From contig NZ_BMXQ01000001.1 of the NCBI RefSeq assembly GCF_014651835.1, forward strand, positions 2,702,120 through 2,766,119: a stretch of 64,000 nt of DNA, written 5' to 3'. Positions within the stretch are counted from its first letter, which is position 1; every line of letters starts with the position of its first letter. Shown piece after piece: positions 19,018-28,000 of this stretch. A program made the translations under genes and the position numbers. Origin of the DNA: Pigmentiphaga litoralis (GTDB lineage Bacteria > Pseudomonadota > Gammaproteobacteria > Burkholderiales > Burkholderiaceae_B). The notes below the pieces were generated by a model. It was not told the origin of the DNA. It did no database searches and worked only from the letters and a program-made list of their open reading frames with translations.

Positions 19018-19362
19018 ATGACCAAGACCCACGTTATCAGCGCCCTGTCGGCAACCCTGATCGGCCTTGCCGCTTTCGGCGCCCAAGCCCAGGACATCAA
19101 CCGCACCGGCGAATACCCCTACGCATCGTCCACCTCGCAAAACAGCGAAGTCAGCGCCGCCCAGGTCCATCAGGAACTGATGCAAGCCAAGGCCCGCGGC
19201 GAAGTCGTCGACGGCGATCTGTATGGCCTGCTGCCCATGAACACCAACAGCGACACCTCGTACGCCCAGACCAAGCAGCAACTGCAGCAATCGAAGGCTG
19301 ACGGCTACTACTTCAACAACGCGACTTACCCCGTTCCTGGCCGCACTGCCCGCCACGGCTGA
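19018..19362 (+). CDS. DUF4148 secreted small protein, copy 1
   Basis: A 114-residue exported protein of unknown function. The signal peptide SALSATLIGLAAFGAQAQ (about 8-25) ends with an A-Q-A cleavage site. The mature part shows the DUF4148 pattern: NRTGEYPYA, then VSAAQVHQELMQAKARGEVV, then GLLPMNTN, ending TYPVPGRTARHG. Such proteins are abundant in Burkholderiales and are mostly uncharacterised periplasmic or secreted proteins. AGAGAGATAGATC precedes the ATG. A close paralogue follows in tandem. Confidence 0.88.
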   Translation: MTKTHVISALSATLIGLAAFGAQAQDINRTGEYPYASSTSQNSEVSAAQVHQELMQAKARGEVVDGDLYGLLPMNTNSDTSYAQTKQQLQQSKADGYYFNNATYPVPGRTARHG

Positions 19363-19716
19363 ACGCCGATGACGCACGTCGTGCACGTGCAGCGATGTCA
19401 GTACTGAAGTCGATGTTTGCGCAGTTGTCGTAATTGCAGTCGCAGTCGCAGTACCACCGAGGTCAGTCTGTTCCATCTTGAACTCCAGAGGCGCGAGTCC
19501 GCTGTGATGTTCGGATGACATGACTGGCCTTTGTCATTTCCGGAAGGACCGTGCCGCATTCGGTGCATTGCCCGGTTTTCAAGTATCACGCAAGCATATA
19601 CCCGGGATATGGCGTATCTATTTCCCATATACCGAGCCAAGGCGGATCATGTGTCTACGGTCATCGAGCAGTCATTGCTTCAGACCCTTCCAACCCCTTT
19701 TCAAGAGAGCACCATC
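19363..19716. other. Intergenic between the DUF4148 copies, with a conserved 3' block
   Basis: No gene is supported. It holds the conserved block 19449-19538, whose end contains a 6-bp hairpin ATGACA / TGTCAT. After it comes the upstream region of the second copy. The opposite strand has a short open frame over the block, which I do not accept as a gene. Confidence 0.6.
19449..19538. repeat. Conserved noncoding 3' block, copy 1
   Basis: From GTACCACCGAGGTCAGTCTG to the hairpin ATGACA...TGTCAT, it matches 20139-20228 with about 9 differences in 88 bases. The hairpin is unchanged in both. It could be a 3' UTR element, a small RNA or a terminator-like structure. Confidence 0.7.
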
Positions 19717-20058
19717 ATGAACAACCGTCGTATTCTCAGCATCGTATCCGCCAGCCTGATCGGCCTTGCCGCCTTCGGCGCCCAGGCCCAGGAAATCAAC
19801 CGCACCGGCGAATATCCTTACGCCACGAACGTCACCCCCAGCGCCGTCAGCGCCGCCCAGGTCCGCCAGGAACTGATGCAGGCCAAGGCCAGCGGCCAGA
19901 TGGGCGACAGCGAGCTGTATGGCCTGCTGCCCATGAACACGAACAGCACCGTGTCGTACGAGCAGACCCGTGCCGACCTGGCCAAGTGGCGTGCCGACGG
20001 CTACTACTTCAACGACGCCACCTACCCCGTTCCCGGCCGCACCGCGCGCAAGGGTTGA
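19717..20058 (+). CDS. DUF4148 secreted small protein, copy 2
   Basis: A 113-residue paralogue of the preceding protein. The signal peptide IVSASLIGLAAFGAQAQ is nearly the same, and INRTGEYPYAT, VSAAQVRQELMQAKASG, LYGLLPMNTNS and ATYPVPGRTARKG are shared. The central stretch and TVSYEQTRADLAKWRADGYYF have diverged. AAGAGAGCACCATC precedes ATG 19717; longer in-frame starts upstream lie in the copied promoter region and are rejected. The function is unknown. Confidence 0.88.
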   Translation: MNNRRILSIVSASLIGLAAFGAQAQEINRTGEYPYATNVTPSAVSAAQVRQELMQAKASGQMGDSELYGLLPMNTNSTVSYEQTRADLAKWRADGYYFNDATYPVPGRTARKG

Positions 20059-20393
20059 GGCAGCAAACGCGAGCCGCGGCACGCGCAAGGCACGTTGAGT
20101 TGAAGCAGAAGTCGCAGCACACGTAGCAACCGCAGTTGCAGTACCACCGAGGTCAGTCTGTTCGATCTTGAACTCCAAGGGCGCACGTCTCTTGTGATGT
20201 TCGGATGACACGACTGGCCTTTGTCATTACGGGTCTCTGCTTGAACTCAAGAGAGGACTGACATTCCATTGCGCCGGATGACGTTCAGCAATGCAAGCGC
20301 TGGACCCTGGGCCTGTGTCACACCTCGCTCGAGTTGCGACACATGTCCTAGCAACGCGAGAGGACCAGCGTTCTTGGTACCGGCGGCGCCCAT
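20059..20393. other. Intergenic, second conserved 3' block and unassigned sequence
   Basis: It contains the second 3' block (20139-20228) and then about 165 bases up to the aspS terminator in which I recognise nothing. A 48-codon open frame on the minus strand there lacks a ribosome binding site and homology. Confidence 0.55.
20139..20228. repeat. Conserved noncoding 3' block, copy 2
   Basis: Counterpart of 19449-19538, again ending in the ATGACA / TGTCAT hairpin about 170 bases after the DUF4148 stop codon. Confidence 0.7.
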
Positions 20394-20430
20394 AAAAAAA
20401 CCCGCCCTGCCCGAAGGCAGGACGGGTTCT
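20394..20430 (-). terminator. Rho-independent terminator of the fmdB-DUF502-aspS operon
   Basis: On the minus strand the stem AACCCGTCCTGCC / GGCAGGGCGGGTT is closed by a TTCG-type loop and followed by TTTTTTT (complement of 20394-20400). It lies 26 bases after the aspS stop codon. Confidence 0.93.
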
Positions 20431-20455
20431 TCACCCCGGCAAAACGACGCGCCGA

Positions 20456-22258
20456 TCAGCCGGCGGTCTTGACCTCGGGCATGCGCAGGCGGATGTGCAG
20501 TTCGCGCAGCTGCTTCTCGTCGACGGCGGACGGGGCCTGCGTGAGCAGGTCCTGGGCGCGCTGGGTCTTCGGGAAGGCGATCACGTCGCGGATCGATTCG
20601 GCGCCGGTCATCATCGTGACGATGCGGTCCAGGCCAAAGGCGATGCCGCCGTGCGGCGGGGCGCCGTACTGCAGGGCGTCGAGCAGGAAGCCGAACTTGA
20701 GCTGGGCTTCTTCGGCGTCGATCTTCAGTGCACGGAAGACCTTGCTCTGCACTTCTTCGCGGTGGATACGGACCGAGCCGCCACCGATTTCCCAACCGTT
20801 CAGGACCATGTCGTAGGCCTTGGCCAGCGCCGCGGCGGGGTTGGTGGTCAGCAGGTCTTCATGGCCATCTTTCGGCGCCGTGAAGGGGTGGTGCGCGGCG
20901 GTGTAGCGGCCCGCTTCTTCGTCGTATTCGAACATCGGGAAGTCGACGACCCACAACGGACGCCATTCGCCCACGGCCATCAGGCCCTGCTTGCGGCCGA
21001 ATTCGCTGTGGCCGATCTTGACGCGCAGCGCGCCGATGGCATCGTTCACGACCTTGGCCTTGTCGGCGCCAAAGAAGATGATGTCACCGTTCTGGGCGCC
21101 CGAACGTTCCAGCACGGCGTTCAACGCGGTGTCGTGGATGTTCTTGACGATAGGCGACTGCAGGCCTTCACGCCCCTTGGTCAGGTCGTTGACCTTGATC
21201 CAGGCCAGGCCGCGCGCGCCATAGATGCCGACGAATTGCGTGTAGGCATCGATTTCGCTGCGGCTCATGTCCCCACCGCCCGGCACGCGCAGTGCCACCA
21301 CACGCCCGCCTTCGCTGTTGGCGGCGCCGGCGAACACCTTGAAGTCGACGTCTTTCATGATGTCGGTCAGGTCGGTGAATTCGAGCGAGACGCGCAGGTC
21401 GGGCTTGTCCGAACCGAAGCGATGCATGGCTTCGCTCCAAGGCATGACGGGGAACGGGTTGGCCAGGTCGACGTTCTTCACGGTCTTGAAGACGTGACGG
21501 ATCATGTCTTCGAAGATATCGCGGATCTGCTGTTCGTTCAGGAACGAGGTCTCGCAGTCGATCTGCGTGAATTCGGGCTGACGATCGGCGCGCAGGTCTT
21601 CGTCGCGGAAGCACTTCACGATCTGGTAATAGCGATCGAAACCCGAGACCATCAGCAGCTGCTTGAACAGCTGTGGCGACTGGGGCAGCGCAAAGAACTG
21701 GCCGGCGTTGACACGCGACGGCACCAGGTAGTCGCGGGCGCCTTCGGGCGTGCTCTTGGTCAGCATCGGCGTTTCGATGTCGATGAAGCCCAGTTGATCC
21801 AGGTACTTGCGCACTTCGATCGACACGCGATAGCGCAACATCAGGTTCTGCTGCATCTGCGGACGGCGCAGGTCCAGCACGCGGTGCGTCAGGCGGGTGG
21901 TTTCGGACAGGTTGTCGTCGTCCAGCTGGAAGGGCACCGGCACCGAAGCGTTCAGGATGTCGATGTCATGCGCCAGGATTTCCACTTCACCGGACTTCAG
22001 GCTGGCGTTGGTCGTGCCTTCCGGGCGCTTGCGCACGAGGCCGGTGATGCTGACGCAGAATTCATTGCGCAGCCGCTCGGCGATCTGGAAGGTGTCGACA
22101 CGATCGGGGTCGCAGACGATCTGGGCAAGGCCTTCACGATCGCGCAGATCGATGAAGATGACGCCGCCGTGGTCGCGGCGACGATGCACCCAGCCAAACA
22201 GGGTCACGATTTGTCCGAGGTGCTCGCTCGAGACCTGGCCGGTATAGCAGGTACGCAT
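20456..22258 (-). CDS. aspS: Aspartyl-tRNA synthetase, probably non-discriminating
   Basis: Class II synthetase charging tRNA-Asp in the cytoplasm, 600 residues as usual. The OB-fold anticodon domain opens with [20 protein letters not shown]. Motif 2 is [18 protein letters not shown] and motif 3 is [16 protein letters not shown] near residue 545; the bacterial GAD insertion lies between. Residues H30 (RRRDHGG) and G81 (RPEGTT) match the histidine and glycine known from non-discriminating AspRS, where E. coli has leucine and lysine. Such enzymes also charge tRNA-Asn for later amidation by GatCAB. GGAG precedes the ATG. It is the last gene of an operon with DUF502 and fmdB. Confidence 0.96.
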   Translation of the reverse strand: MRTCYTGQVSSEHLGQIVTLFGWVHRRRDHGGVIFIDLRDREGLAQIVCDPDRVDTFQIAERLRNEFCVSITGLVRKRPEGTTNASLKSGEVEILAHDIDILNASVPVPFQLDDDNLSETTRLTHRVLDLRRPQMQQNLMLRYRVSIEVRKYLDQLGFIDIETPMLTKSTPEGARDYLVPSRVNAGQFFALPQSPQLFKQLLMVSGFDRYYQIVKCFRDEDLRADRQPEFTQIDCETSFLNEQQIRDIFEDMIRHVFKTVKNVDLANPFPVMPWSEAMHRFGSDKPDLRVSLEFTDLTDIMKDVDFKVFAGAANSEGGRVVALRVPGGGDMSRSEIDAYTQFVGIYGARGLAWIKVNDLTKGREGLQSPIVKNIHDTALNAVLERSGAQNGDIIFFGADKAKVVNDAIGALRVKIGHSEFGRKQGLMAVGEWRPLWVVDFPMFEYDEEAGRYTAAHHPFTAPKDGHEDLLTTNPAAALAKAYDMVLNGWEIGGGSVRIHREEVQSKVFRALKIDAEEAQLKFGFLLDALQYGAPPHGGIAFGLDRIVTMMTGAESIRDVIAFPKTQRAQDLLTQAPSAVDEKQLRELHIRLRMPEVKTAG

Positions 22259-22376
22259 GGAATCTCCGTCTAAATAGGGGGTAAGGTCGACAGGGTTGGG
22301 GGCAGCGGGTGACTGAATCAGCGGCGGTCGGGCCGGGGCGCTCGCATCAGGCGGCGCACCTCGGCGCAGGGCCGCG

Positions 22377-22985
22377 TCAATTACCGCGCGCCGGCATACC
22401 GCCCGGCGCGACCACTCCCATCGACACGATGTACTTCAAGGCCGCGTCCACACTCATGTTGAGTTCGAAGACTTCGGAACGCGGCACCATCAAAAAGAAC
22501 CCCGACGTCGGATTCGGCGTCGTCGGAATATACACGCTGACATGCTCACCCGGCAGCAACGACGCGACTTCTCCGCCCGGCGAGCCGGTCAGGAAACCGA
22601 TCGTCCAACATCCCGCGCGGGGGTATTGGAACAGGACGGCCTTGCGAAACGCCTGGCCGTTCGGCGCCAGCACGGTATCGCTGACCTGCTTGACCGAGTT
22701 GTAGATCGTCCGCACCAGCGGGATCCGGCTCAGCAGGCCTTCCCAGATCTCGAACAGCTTGCGGCCCAGCAGGTTGGCGGTGAACAGCCCGGTCAGGATG
22801 ACGACCGCCACGACCAGCACGAAACCGAAGCCCGGAATGTGACGGCCAAACAGGGCTTCCGAGGTCAGGAAACCCGGCACCACCGACTCGAAGGTCGAGA
22901 CCACCATGCCCAGCACCCAGAGGGTGATGACGATAGGGATCCAGACGAGCAGACCGGTAATGAAATAACGTTTGAGCACAGGCAA
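22377..22985 (-). CDS. DUF502 membrane protein
   Basis: A 202-residue inner-membrane protein of unknown function. The family start [20 protein letters not shown] (about 4-23) forms TM1. A second segment, [20 protein letters not shown], lies at about 52-71. The conserved block [16 protein letters not shown] and a C-terminal soluble domain with [17 protein letters not shown] follow. The start as given is TTG 22985; a GTG two codons later (22979) is equally possible. It sits between fmdB and aspS on the same strand, an order common in Burkholderiales. Confidence 0.9.
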   Translation of the reverse strand: MPVLKRYFITGLLVWIPIVITLWVLGMVVSTFESVVPGFLTSEALFGRHIPGFGFVLVVAVVILTGLFTANLLGRKLFEIWEGLLSRIPLVRTIYNSVKQVSDTVLAPNGQAFRKAVLFQYPRAGCWTIGFLTGSPGGEVASLLPGEHVSVYIPTTPNPTSGFFLMVPRSEVFELNMSVDAALKYIVSMGVVAPGGMPARGN

Positions 22986-23056
22986 TTCCAGTTAGACGTT
23001 CGGGATCGGGGCGTCGCGCAGCGGACAGGATGCACCCGTCGGGCGACGCAGCCCGA

Positions 23057-23461
23057 TCATGTGCCGGACGCCGCGGGCTTGGCCGGCGCCGCGGCGGGCG
23101 CGGCGGCCGGGGTGCTGCCACTGCCACTGCTGCTACTGCTGCTACTGCTGCTACTGCTGCCACCGCTGCTGTCGGACGACTTGCTGTCGGACGAGGCCGC
23201 AGTGGCGGTATCGGTCTTGGCGGCGTCGCCACCCGTGGCTGGCGCAACCCCCGTGGCGGGCTTGTTGCCGGCGCTGTTCCCATTGCGAAAGTCGGTCACA
23301 TACCAACCCGACCCCTTGAGCTGGAAGCCGGCCGCCGTGACCTGTTTCTTGAGCGCAGGCTCGCCACAGGACGGGCAGTCCGTCAGCGGGGCATCGGACA
23401 TCTTCTGCAGGGCATCTTTTTCAAAGCCGCAGTTGCTGCATTTATACGCATAGATAGGCAT
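23057..23461 (-). CDS. FmdB-family zinc-ribbon regulatory protein with poly-serine tail
   Basis: A 134-residue protein. The first 60 residues are the FmdB zinc ribbon: MPIYAYKCSNCGFEKD (C8, C11) and LTDCPSCGEPALKK (C29, C32), then GSGWYVTDFR. The rest is low-complexity: alanine/threonine-rich, a run of 11 serines near residue 105, and an alanine/proline tail. Many FmdB proteins are 70-110 residues, so the tail is on the long side. The serine run is encoded by a 9-base tandem repeat. CTGGAGTTCTGGTA precedes the ATG. It is the first gene of the fmdB-DUF502-aspS operon. The role is unclear, perhaps a small regulatory or ribosome-associated protein. Confidence 0.88.
   Translation of the reverse strand: MPIYAYKCSNCGFEKDALQKMSDAPLTDCPSCGEPALKKQVTAAGFQLKGSGWYVTDFRNGNSAGNKPATGVAPATGGDAAKTDTATAASSDSKSSDSSGGSSSSSSSSSSSGSGSTPAAAPAAAPAKPAASGT
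23127..23162. repeat. 9-base tandem repeat inside fmdB, four copies
   Basis: CTGCTGCTA is repeated at 23127, 23136 and 23145, with CTGCTGCCA at 23154. On the coding strand it encodes serines. Slippage here would change the serine run by three residues per unit and keep the frame. Confidence 0.8.
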
Positions 23462-23598
23462 TACCAGAACTCCAGGCGCGCCCGATTATCGAGCGCCACA
23501 ACCATCGCCGGCCGCACCCTTGCGGGAAATCGACCAAAGCCTTGAATTTTAGCGACTTTTTCGGTATTTAGCGCGCCTTGTGCAGCAGCGCGGCAAAA

Positions 23599-23664
23599 AC
23601 ATCGTCCGGGCACGACGCAAATGCGTCGTCCGGACGACGGGCAGGTGCGTTCGCCGGACGATGT
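23599..23664. repeat. Nested inverted repeats between the antiporter and fmdB
   Basis: An outer pair, ACATCGTCCGG (23599-23609) and CCGGACGATGT (23654-23664), is perfect over 11 bp. Inside are ACGACGCA / TGCGTCGT (23612-23629) and the palindrome CGTCCGGACG (23627-23636). The block begins 12 bases after the antiporter stop codon and may be its 3' end structure, or a regulator site for the fmdB operon. Confidence 0.65.
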
Positions 23665-23675
23665 CTGCGCCCGAC

Positions 23676-24947
23676 TCAGACCGGCAGCAGGAAGAACACC
23701 GCCGCGACGAGGGTCGGCCCCAGCGCGCCGAACACCAGGAACAGCGGCGAGATGGTGCCGCCCGCAAAGGTCGGCTTCAGGATCGAAAAGCCCGCCGGGT
23801 TGGGCGCGTTGGCGATCACGGTCAGACCGCCACCGGTCACGGCGCCCGCCACCAGCATGTAGCGCCAGGCCTCGCTGCTGCCTTCCACCAGGGACCCCAG
23901 GTAGGTCAGCGCGGCATTGTCGGTGACGGCAGTCAGGACCGTCGCCCCCCAATACAGCGCCATGGGCGACAGGCTGCCGAGCAGGTCCTGCAACCACCAT
24001 TTCTGCAGCCCGCCCAGCACGATCAGCCCGGCCAGGAAGAAACCGACCATCAGGCCTTCCTTGATCATGAGTCGGTCCTGGAAGCGGCTGTAGGCCGTGG
24101 TGTAGCCGATGAACAGCAGGAACAGGCCCATGAAAATCGCCGGGTGATGCGCGAACAGCACCACGCCGATCAGAAACAGCAGGTGAACCGCGGCAACGGC
24201 AACGGGAATCTTGTGGCGATGCACCTCGAGCTTGGCCGGCACATGCCGCACCAGCAGGCCGCGGAACAACAGCGTGGCGATCACCGCGTTGAGCGTGACC
24301 GCGCAGACGGCGCGCCAGCCAAAATGGGTCGCCATGAAGGCCGAGTCCCAACCGAAGGTGGACGCGACCATGAGCACCGGCGGGGCGGCATAGGCCGTCA
24401 GTACACCCCCTATCGAGATATTGACGAACAGCACGCCCAGCGTCAGGTACTGGAATCGGGTGTCGTCGATGCGGCGAAAGGCCGTGTCGCGCAGCATGAT
24501 CGCGGCCAGCGTCATGGCGGCGGGTTCGGTAATCAGCGACCCGAGCAGCGGCACCACCGACAGCGTGATGAAGTAGGTGACGACGGCGCGGTGTGCCGGC
24601 ACGCGCGCTGCGATGCCCGCCACCGCATCCATGACCAGGTCAAGGATGGGCCGGCTGGCCGCGATCACCATGATGGCGAACACGAACAGCGGTTCGGTGA
24701 AATTGCGGGTGTCCATGTATTCCACGGCGCCCGTCGTGCCGGCCAGCAGGGCCATGCCGACGATGAGGACGAAGGCCCACACGCCGAACACCACTTCCAC
24801 TTCGGCCATCAGGTGCCAGAAGCCGGCGTGCGGACCGTCTTTGTGCGCCAGGCGTGCGAATATCGGCACGGAAAAGGTATGCAGGATGGCGATGGCGAAC
24901 AGCGCGGTAGCCAGCAGTTCGACAGAGCTCGGACTCGTCACGGGCAT
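23676..24947 (-). CDS. Putative Na+/H+ antiporter (Na_H_antiport_2 family)
   Basis: A polytopic inner-membrane protein of 423 residues with about 11 hydrophobic segments. It resembles the family annotated as putative Na+/H+ antiporter (PF07399). FWHLMAEVEVVFGVWAFVL (about 43-61), ITEPAAMTLAAIMLRD and VTDNAALTYLGSL are the conserved, partly charged membrane blocks expected of an ion-transport core. No experimental role is known to me for this subgroup. ATG 24947 has only a weak ribosome binding site. It lies downstream of the czc operon on the same strand with about 100 bases between, so readthrough is possible. Confidence 0.8.
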   Translation of the reverse strand: MPVTSPSSVELLATALFAIAILHTFSVPIFARLAHKDGPHAGFWHLMAEVEVVFGVWAFVLIVGMALLAGTTGAVEYMDTRNFTEPLFVFAIMVIAASRPILDLVMDAVAGIAARVPAHRAVVTYFITLSVVPLLGSLITEPAAMTLAAIMLRDTAFRRIDDTRFQYLTLGVLFVNISIGGVLTAYAAPPVLMVASTFGWDSAFMATHFGWRAVCAVTLNAVIATLLFRGLLVRHVPAKLEVHRHKIPVAVAAVHLLFLIGVVLFAHHPAIFMGLFLLFIGYTTAYSRFQDRLMIKEGLMVGFFLAGLIVLGGLQKWWLQDLLGSLSPMALYWGATVLTAVTDNAALTYLGSLVEGSSEAWRYMLVAGAVTGGGLTVIANAPNPAGFSILKPTFAGGTISPLFLVFGALGPTLVAAVFFLLPV

Positions 24948-25048
24948 GGTAGGGCGTATCCAGAAAAACAGGGCAGCGGGAAGTGTACCCGCCGCCCTGT
25001 AGGCAACTGCGTCCGGCGCCCGACCCGGTGCGGTCCGGCAGGGCCCGC

Positions 25049-28000
25049 TCAGGCCGGGACCGGCGCCCCTGCCCTTGCGCGCTCGCGCCGTCCATGCGCC
25101 AACCGGTACAGCACCGGCAGCACGAACAGGGTCAGCGCCGTTGACGACAGGATGCCGCCGATCACTACCGTGGCCAGCGGCCGCTGCACTTCGGCGCCCG
25201 TGCCCGTGGCCAGTGCCATCGGCACAAAACCCAAGGACGCCACCAAGGCGGTCATCAGCACCGGGCGCAGCCGTGTCGCCGCGCCTTCCCGAATCGCCTG
25301 ATCGAGCGTATGCCCCGCTTCACGCAAGCCACGTATGAAGGACAGCATGACCAGGCCGTTGAGCACGGCCACGCCCGACAGCGCAATGAAGCCGACTGCC
25401 GCGGTGATCGACAGCGGCAGGTCGCGCAGGTACAGAGCCAGGATGCCGCCGGTCAGCGCGAACGGAATGCCCGTGAACACGATCGCCCCGTCCTTCAGGT
25501 TGCCGAACATGGCGAACAGGATCACGAACACCAGCGCCAGCGCGGCGGGCACCACCCACATCAGGCGGGCCGTTGCGGACTGCAACTGTTCGAAGGTGCC
25601 GCCCCATCCTGTCCAGTACCCCGGGGGCACGGTGACCTGCGACCTGATGGCCGCTTCAGCCTCGGTCACGAAGGACCCGATGTCGCGCCCGGTCACGTTG
25701 GTGCTGACCACCACGCGGCGCTTGCCGTCTTCACGCGACACCTGATTGGGGCCGGGCGCCAGGTCGAAGCTCGCGATTTCACCCAGCGGCAGGAAGGTGG
25801 TCGGTCCGCCCGCGCCGGCCGGCAAGGCGATGGGCAGGCGGCGCATGGCATCCAGGTCGCTACGGGTGCTCTCGGGCAGGCGCACCACGATGGCGAACCG
25901 ACGGTCGCCCTGGAAAAAGGTGCCCGCCTCCTGTCCGCCGATAGCCGTACCGATGGCGAACTGCACGTCGGCCAGGTTCAGGCCATAGCGCGCCGCGGCC
26001 TGGCGATCGATGTTGACCGTCAGCATGGGCAGGCCCGTGGTCTGCTCCACCTTGACGCCGCTTGCTCCAGGCACGCGCTGCAACACTGCGGCAATGGCGT
26101 TGGCGGTGCGATTGAGCACGGCCTGATCGTCGCCGAACACCTTGACCGCAACGTCGCTGCGCACACCCGAGATCAGCTCGTTGAAGCGCAACTGGATGGG
26201 CTGCGAAAACTCGTAGGCATTGCCGGGCACCTGGGCGGCTTCTTGCTGGATCGCCGCCAGCAGCTCGGCGCGGGTCTTGCGCGGCACGGGCCATTGATCG
26301 CGCGGCTTGAGCATGATGTAGCCGTCGGAAATGTTTGGCGGCATGGGGTCAGACGCGACTTCGGCCGTGCCGGTACGTGCGAACACCCGCTCGATTTCCG
26401 GAAAGCGATCCACCAGCCGGCGTTCGAGCTGCTGCTGCAAGGCGACCGACTGCGTCAGGCTGGTGCCGGGAATGCGCAGCGCCTGGATGGCGATATCCCC
26501 CTCATCCAGATTGGGAATGAACTCGCTGCCCAGGCGGCTTGCCATGACGCCCGACAGCGCAATGGCCACCACGGCGATCGTCAGCACGACCGGGCCGTTG
26601 GCCAACGCCGCATCCAGTCCCCGTCGGTAGCCCCGTGACGCACCCTGCATCAACCGGTTGTCTTTTTCAACGACCCGGTTGCCGATGAACAGGGCGACGG
26701 CTGCCGGCACGAAGGTCAGGGACAGCAGCATGGCGCCGATCAGCGCCAGCACCACCGTGAAGGCCATGGGGTGGAACATCTTGCCCTCCACGCCTGTCAG
26801 CGCAAAGATCGGCAGGTACACGACCATGATGATCAACTGGCCGTACAGCAAGGGCCGGCGCGCTTCGCGGGCGGCTTCGAAGACTTCGTCGAAGCGTTCC
26901 TGCAGGGTCAGGTTGCGTCCCCGCGCGTGCTGCGCATGGGCCAGCCGCCGCACGCAGTTTTCAACGATCACCACCGCGCCGTCGACGATGATGCCGAAGT
27001 CCAGCGCGCCCAGGCTCATCAGGTTCGCACTGATGCGGTACGTGACCATGCCGCTGAACGTGAACAGCATGGACAGCGGAATCACCATGGCCGTGATCAG
27101 CGCGGCGCGCAGGTTGCCCAGGAACACGAACAGCACCGCAATCACCAGCGCCGCGCCTTCCAGCAGATTGGTGCGTACCGTGGCAATTGCCTTGTTCACC
27201 AGCACGGTGCGGTCGTACACGGTGACGGCCCTGACCCCCTTGGGCAGCGTCTGGTTGATGTCCGACATCTTGCGGTCGACCGCGCGCGAGACCGTGCGGC
27301 TGTTCTCGCCGATCAGCATGAAGACCGTGCCCAGCACGACCTCGGCGCCGTTTTCCGTGGCGGCGCCGGTGCGCAGTTCGCGGCCGATACCGACCTGCGC
27401 CACGTCGCGGATCCGGATCGGCTGGCCTTGCACGCGGCCTACCAGGATGTCGCGAATGTCGTCTTCGGTCCGCACCTGGCCCGGCGCGCGCACCAGATAC
27501 TGCTCGCCCTGCTTTTCGATATAGCCCGCGCCCACGTTGTCGTTGTTGCGGTTCAGCGCCGTCACCACGTCCTGCAAGGTCAGGCCATAGGACGACAGCC
27601 GGTCCACACTGGGTGCGACGTGATATTCCTTGGCATGGCCGCCAATCGTGTTGATCTCGGTCACGCCGGGCACGTTGCGCAGTTGCGGCTTGATGACCCA
27701 GTCCTGAATCTCCCGCAGGTCGGTCGGGGTGTAGGGCGAGCCGTCCGGTTTCCTGGCGCCGGATTCGGCTTCGACGGTCCACAGGTAGATCTCGCCCAGG
27801 CCGGTCGAGATCGGGCCCATGACGGGCACGACGCCCGCAGGCAGACGGGCCGTGGCTTCCTGCAGCCGCTGGTTGACCAACTGGCGCGCGGCGTGGATGT
27901 CGGTGCCGTCCTTGAAGATCGCGGTGACTTGCGAGAGCCCGTAGCGCGACAAGGATCGCGTCTGTTGCAAACCAGGCAGGCCTGCCATGGCGGTCTCTAC

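Larger units (their letters stand above)
18912..19544 (+). repeat. First copy of a tandemly duplicated unit (promoter, DUF4148 gene, 3' block)
   Basis: This unit and 19606-20234 are paralogous along their whole length. Both share a TATCTATTTCC motif before a TATAC(T/C) -10-like element, an ACGGTCA motif, a DUF4148 gene and an 88-base 3' block differing at about 9 positions. Confidence 0.8.
19606..20234 (+). repeat. Second copy of the tandemly duplicated DUF4148 unit
   Basis: It parallels 18912-19544 from the TATCTATTTCC promoter-region motif through the gene and its 3' block. The spacing between corresponding points of the two copies is about 690 bases. Confidence 0.8.

Noticed and set aside
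19440-19521. Short minus-strand peptides starting MSSEHH in both DUF4148 3' blocks, with an AAAGG upstream
   Set aside because: The start is ATG in one copy and GTG in the other, the differences between copies change amino acids (SGL against KRR), and the frames run on into the antisense of the genes. Conservation is better explained at the nucleotide level.
20247-20393. A 48-codon minus-strand open frame between the aspS terminator and the DUF4148 block
   Set aside because: No ribosome binding site, no homology, and it starts inside the aspS terminator region.
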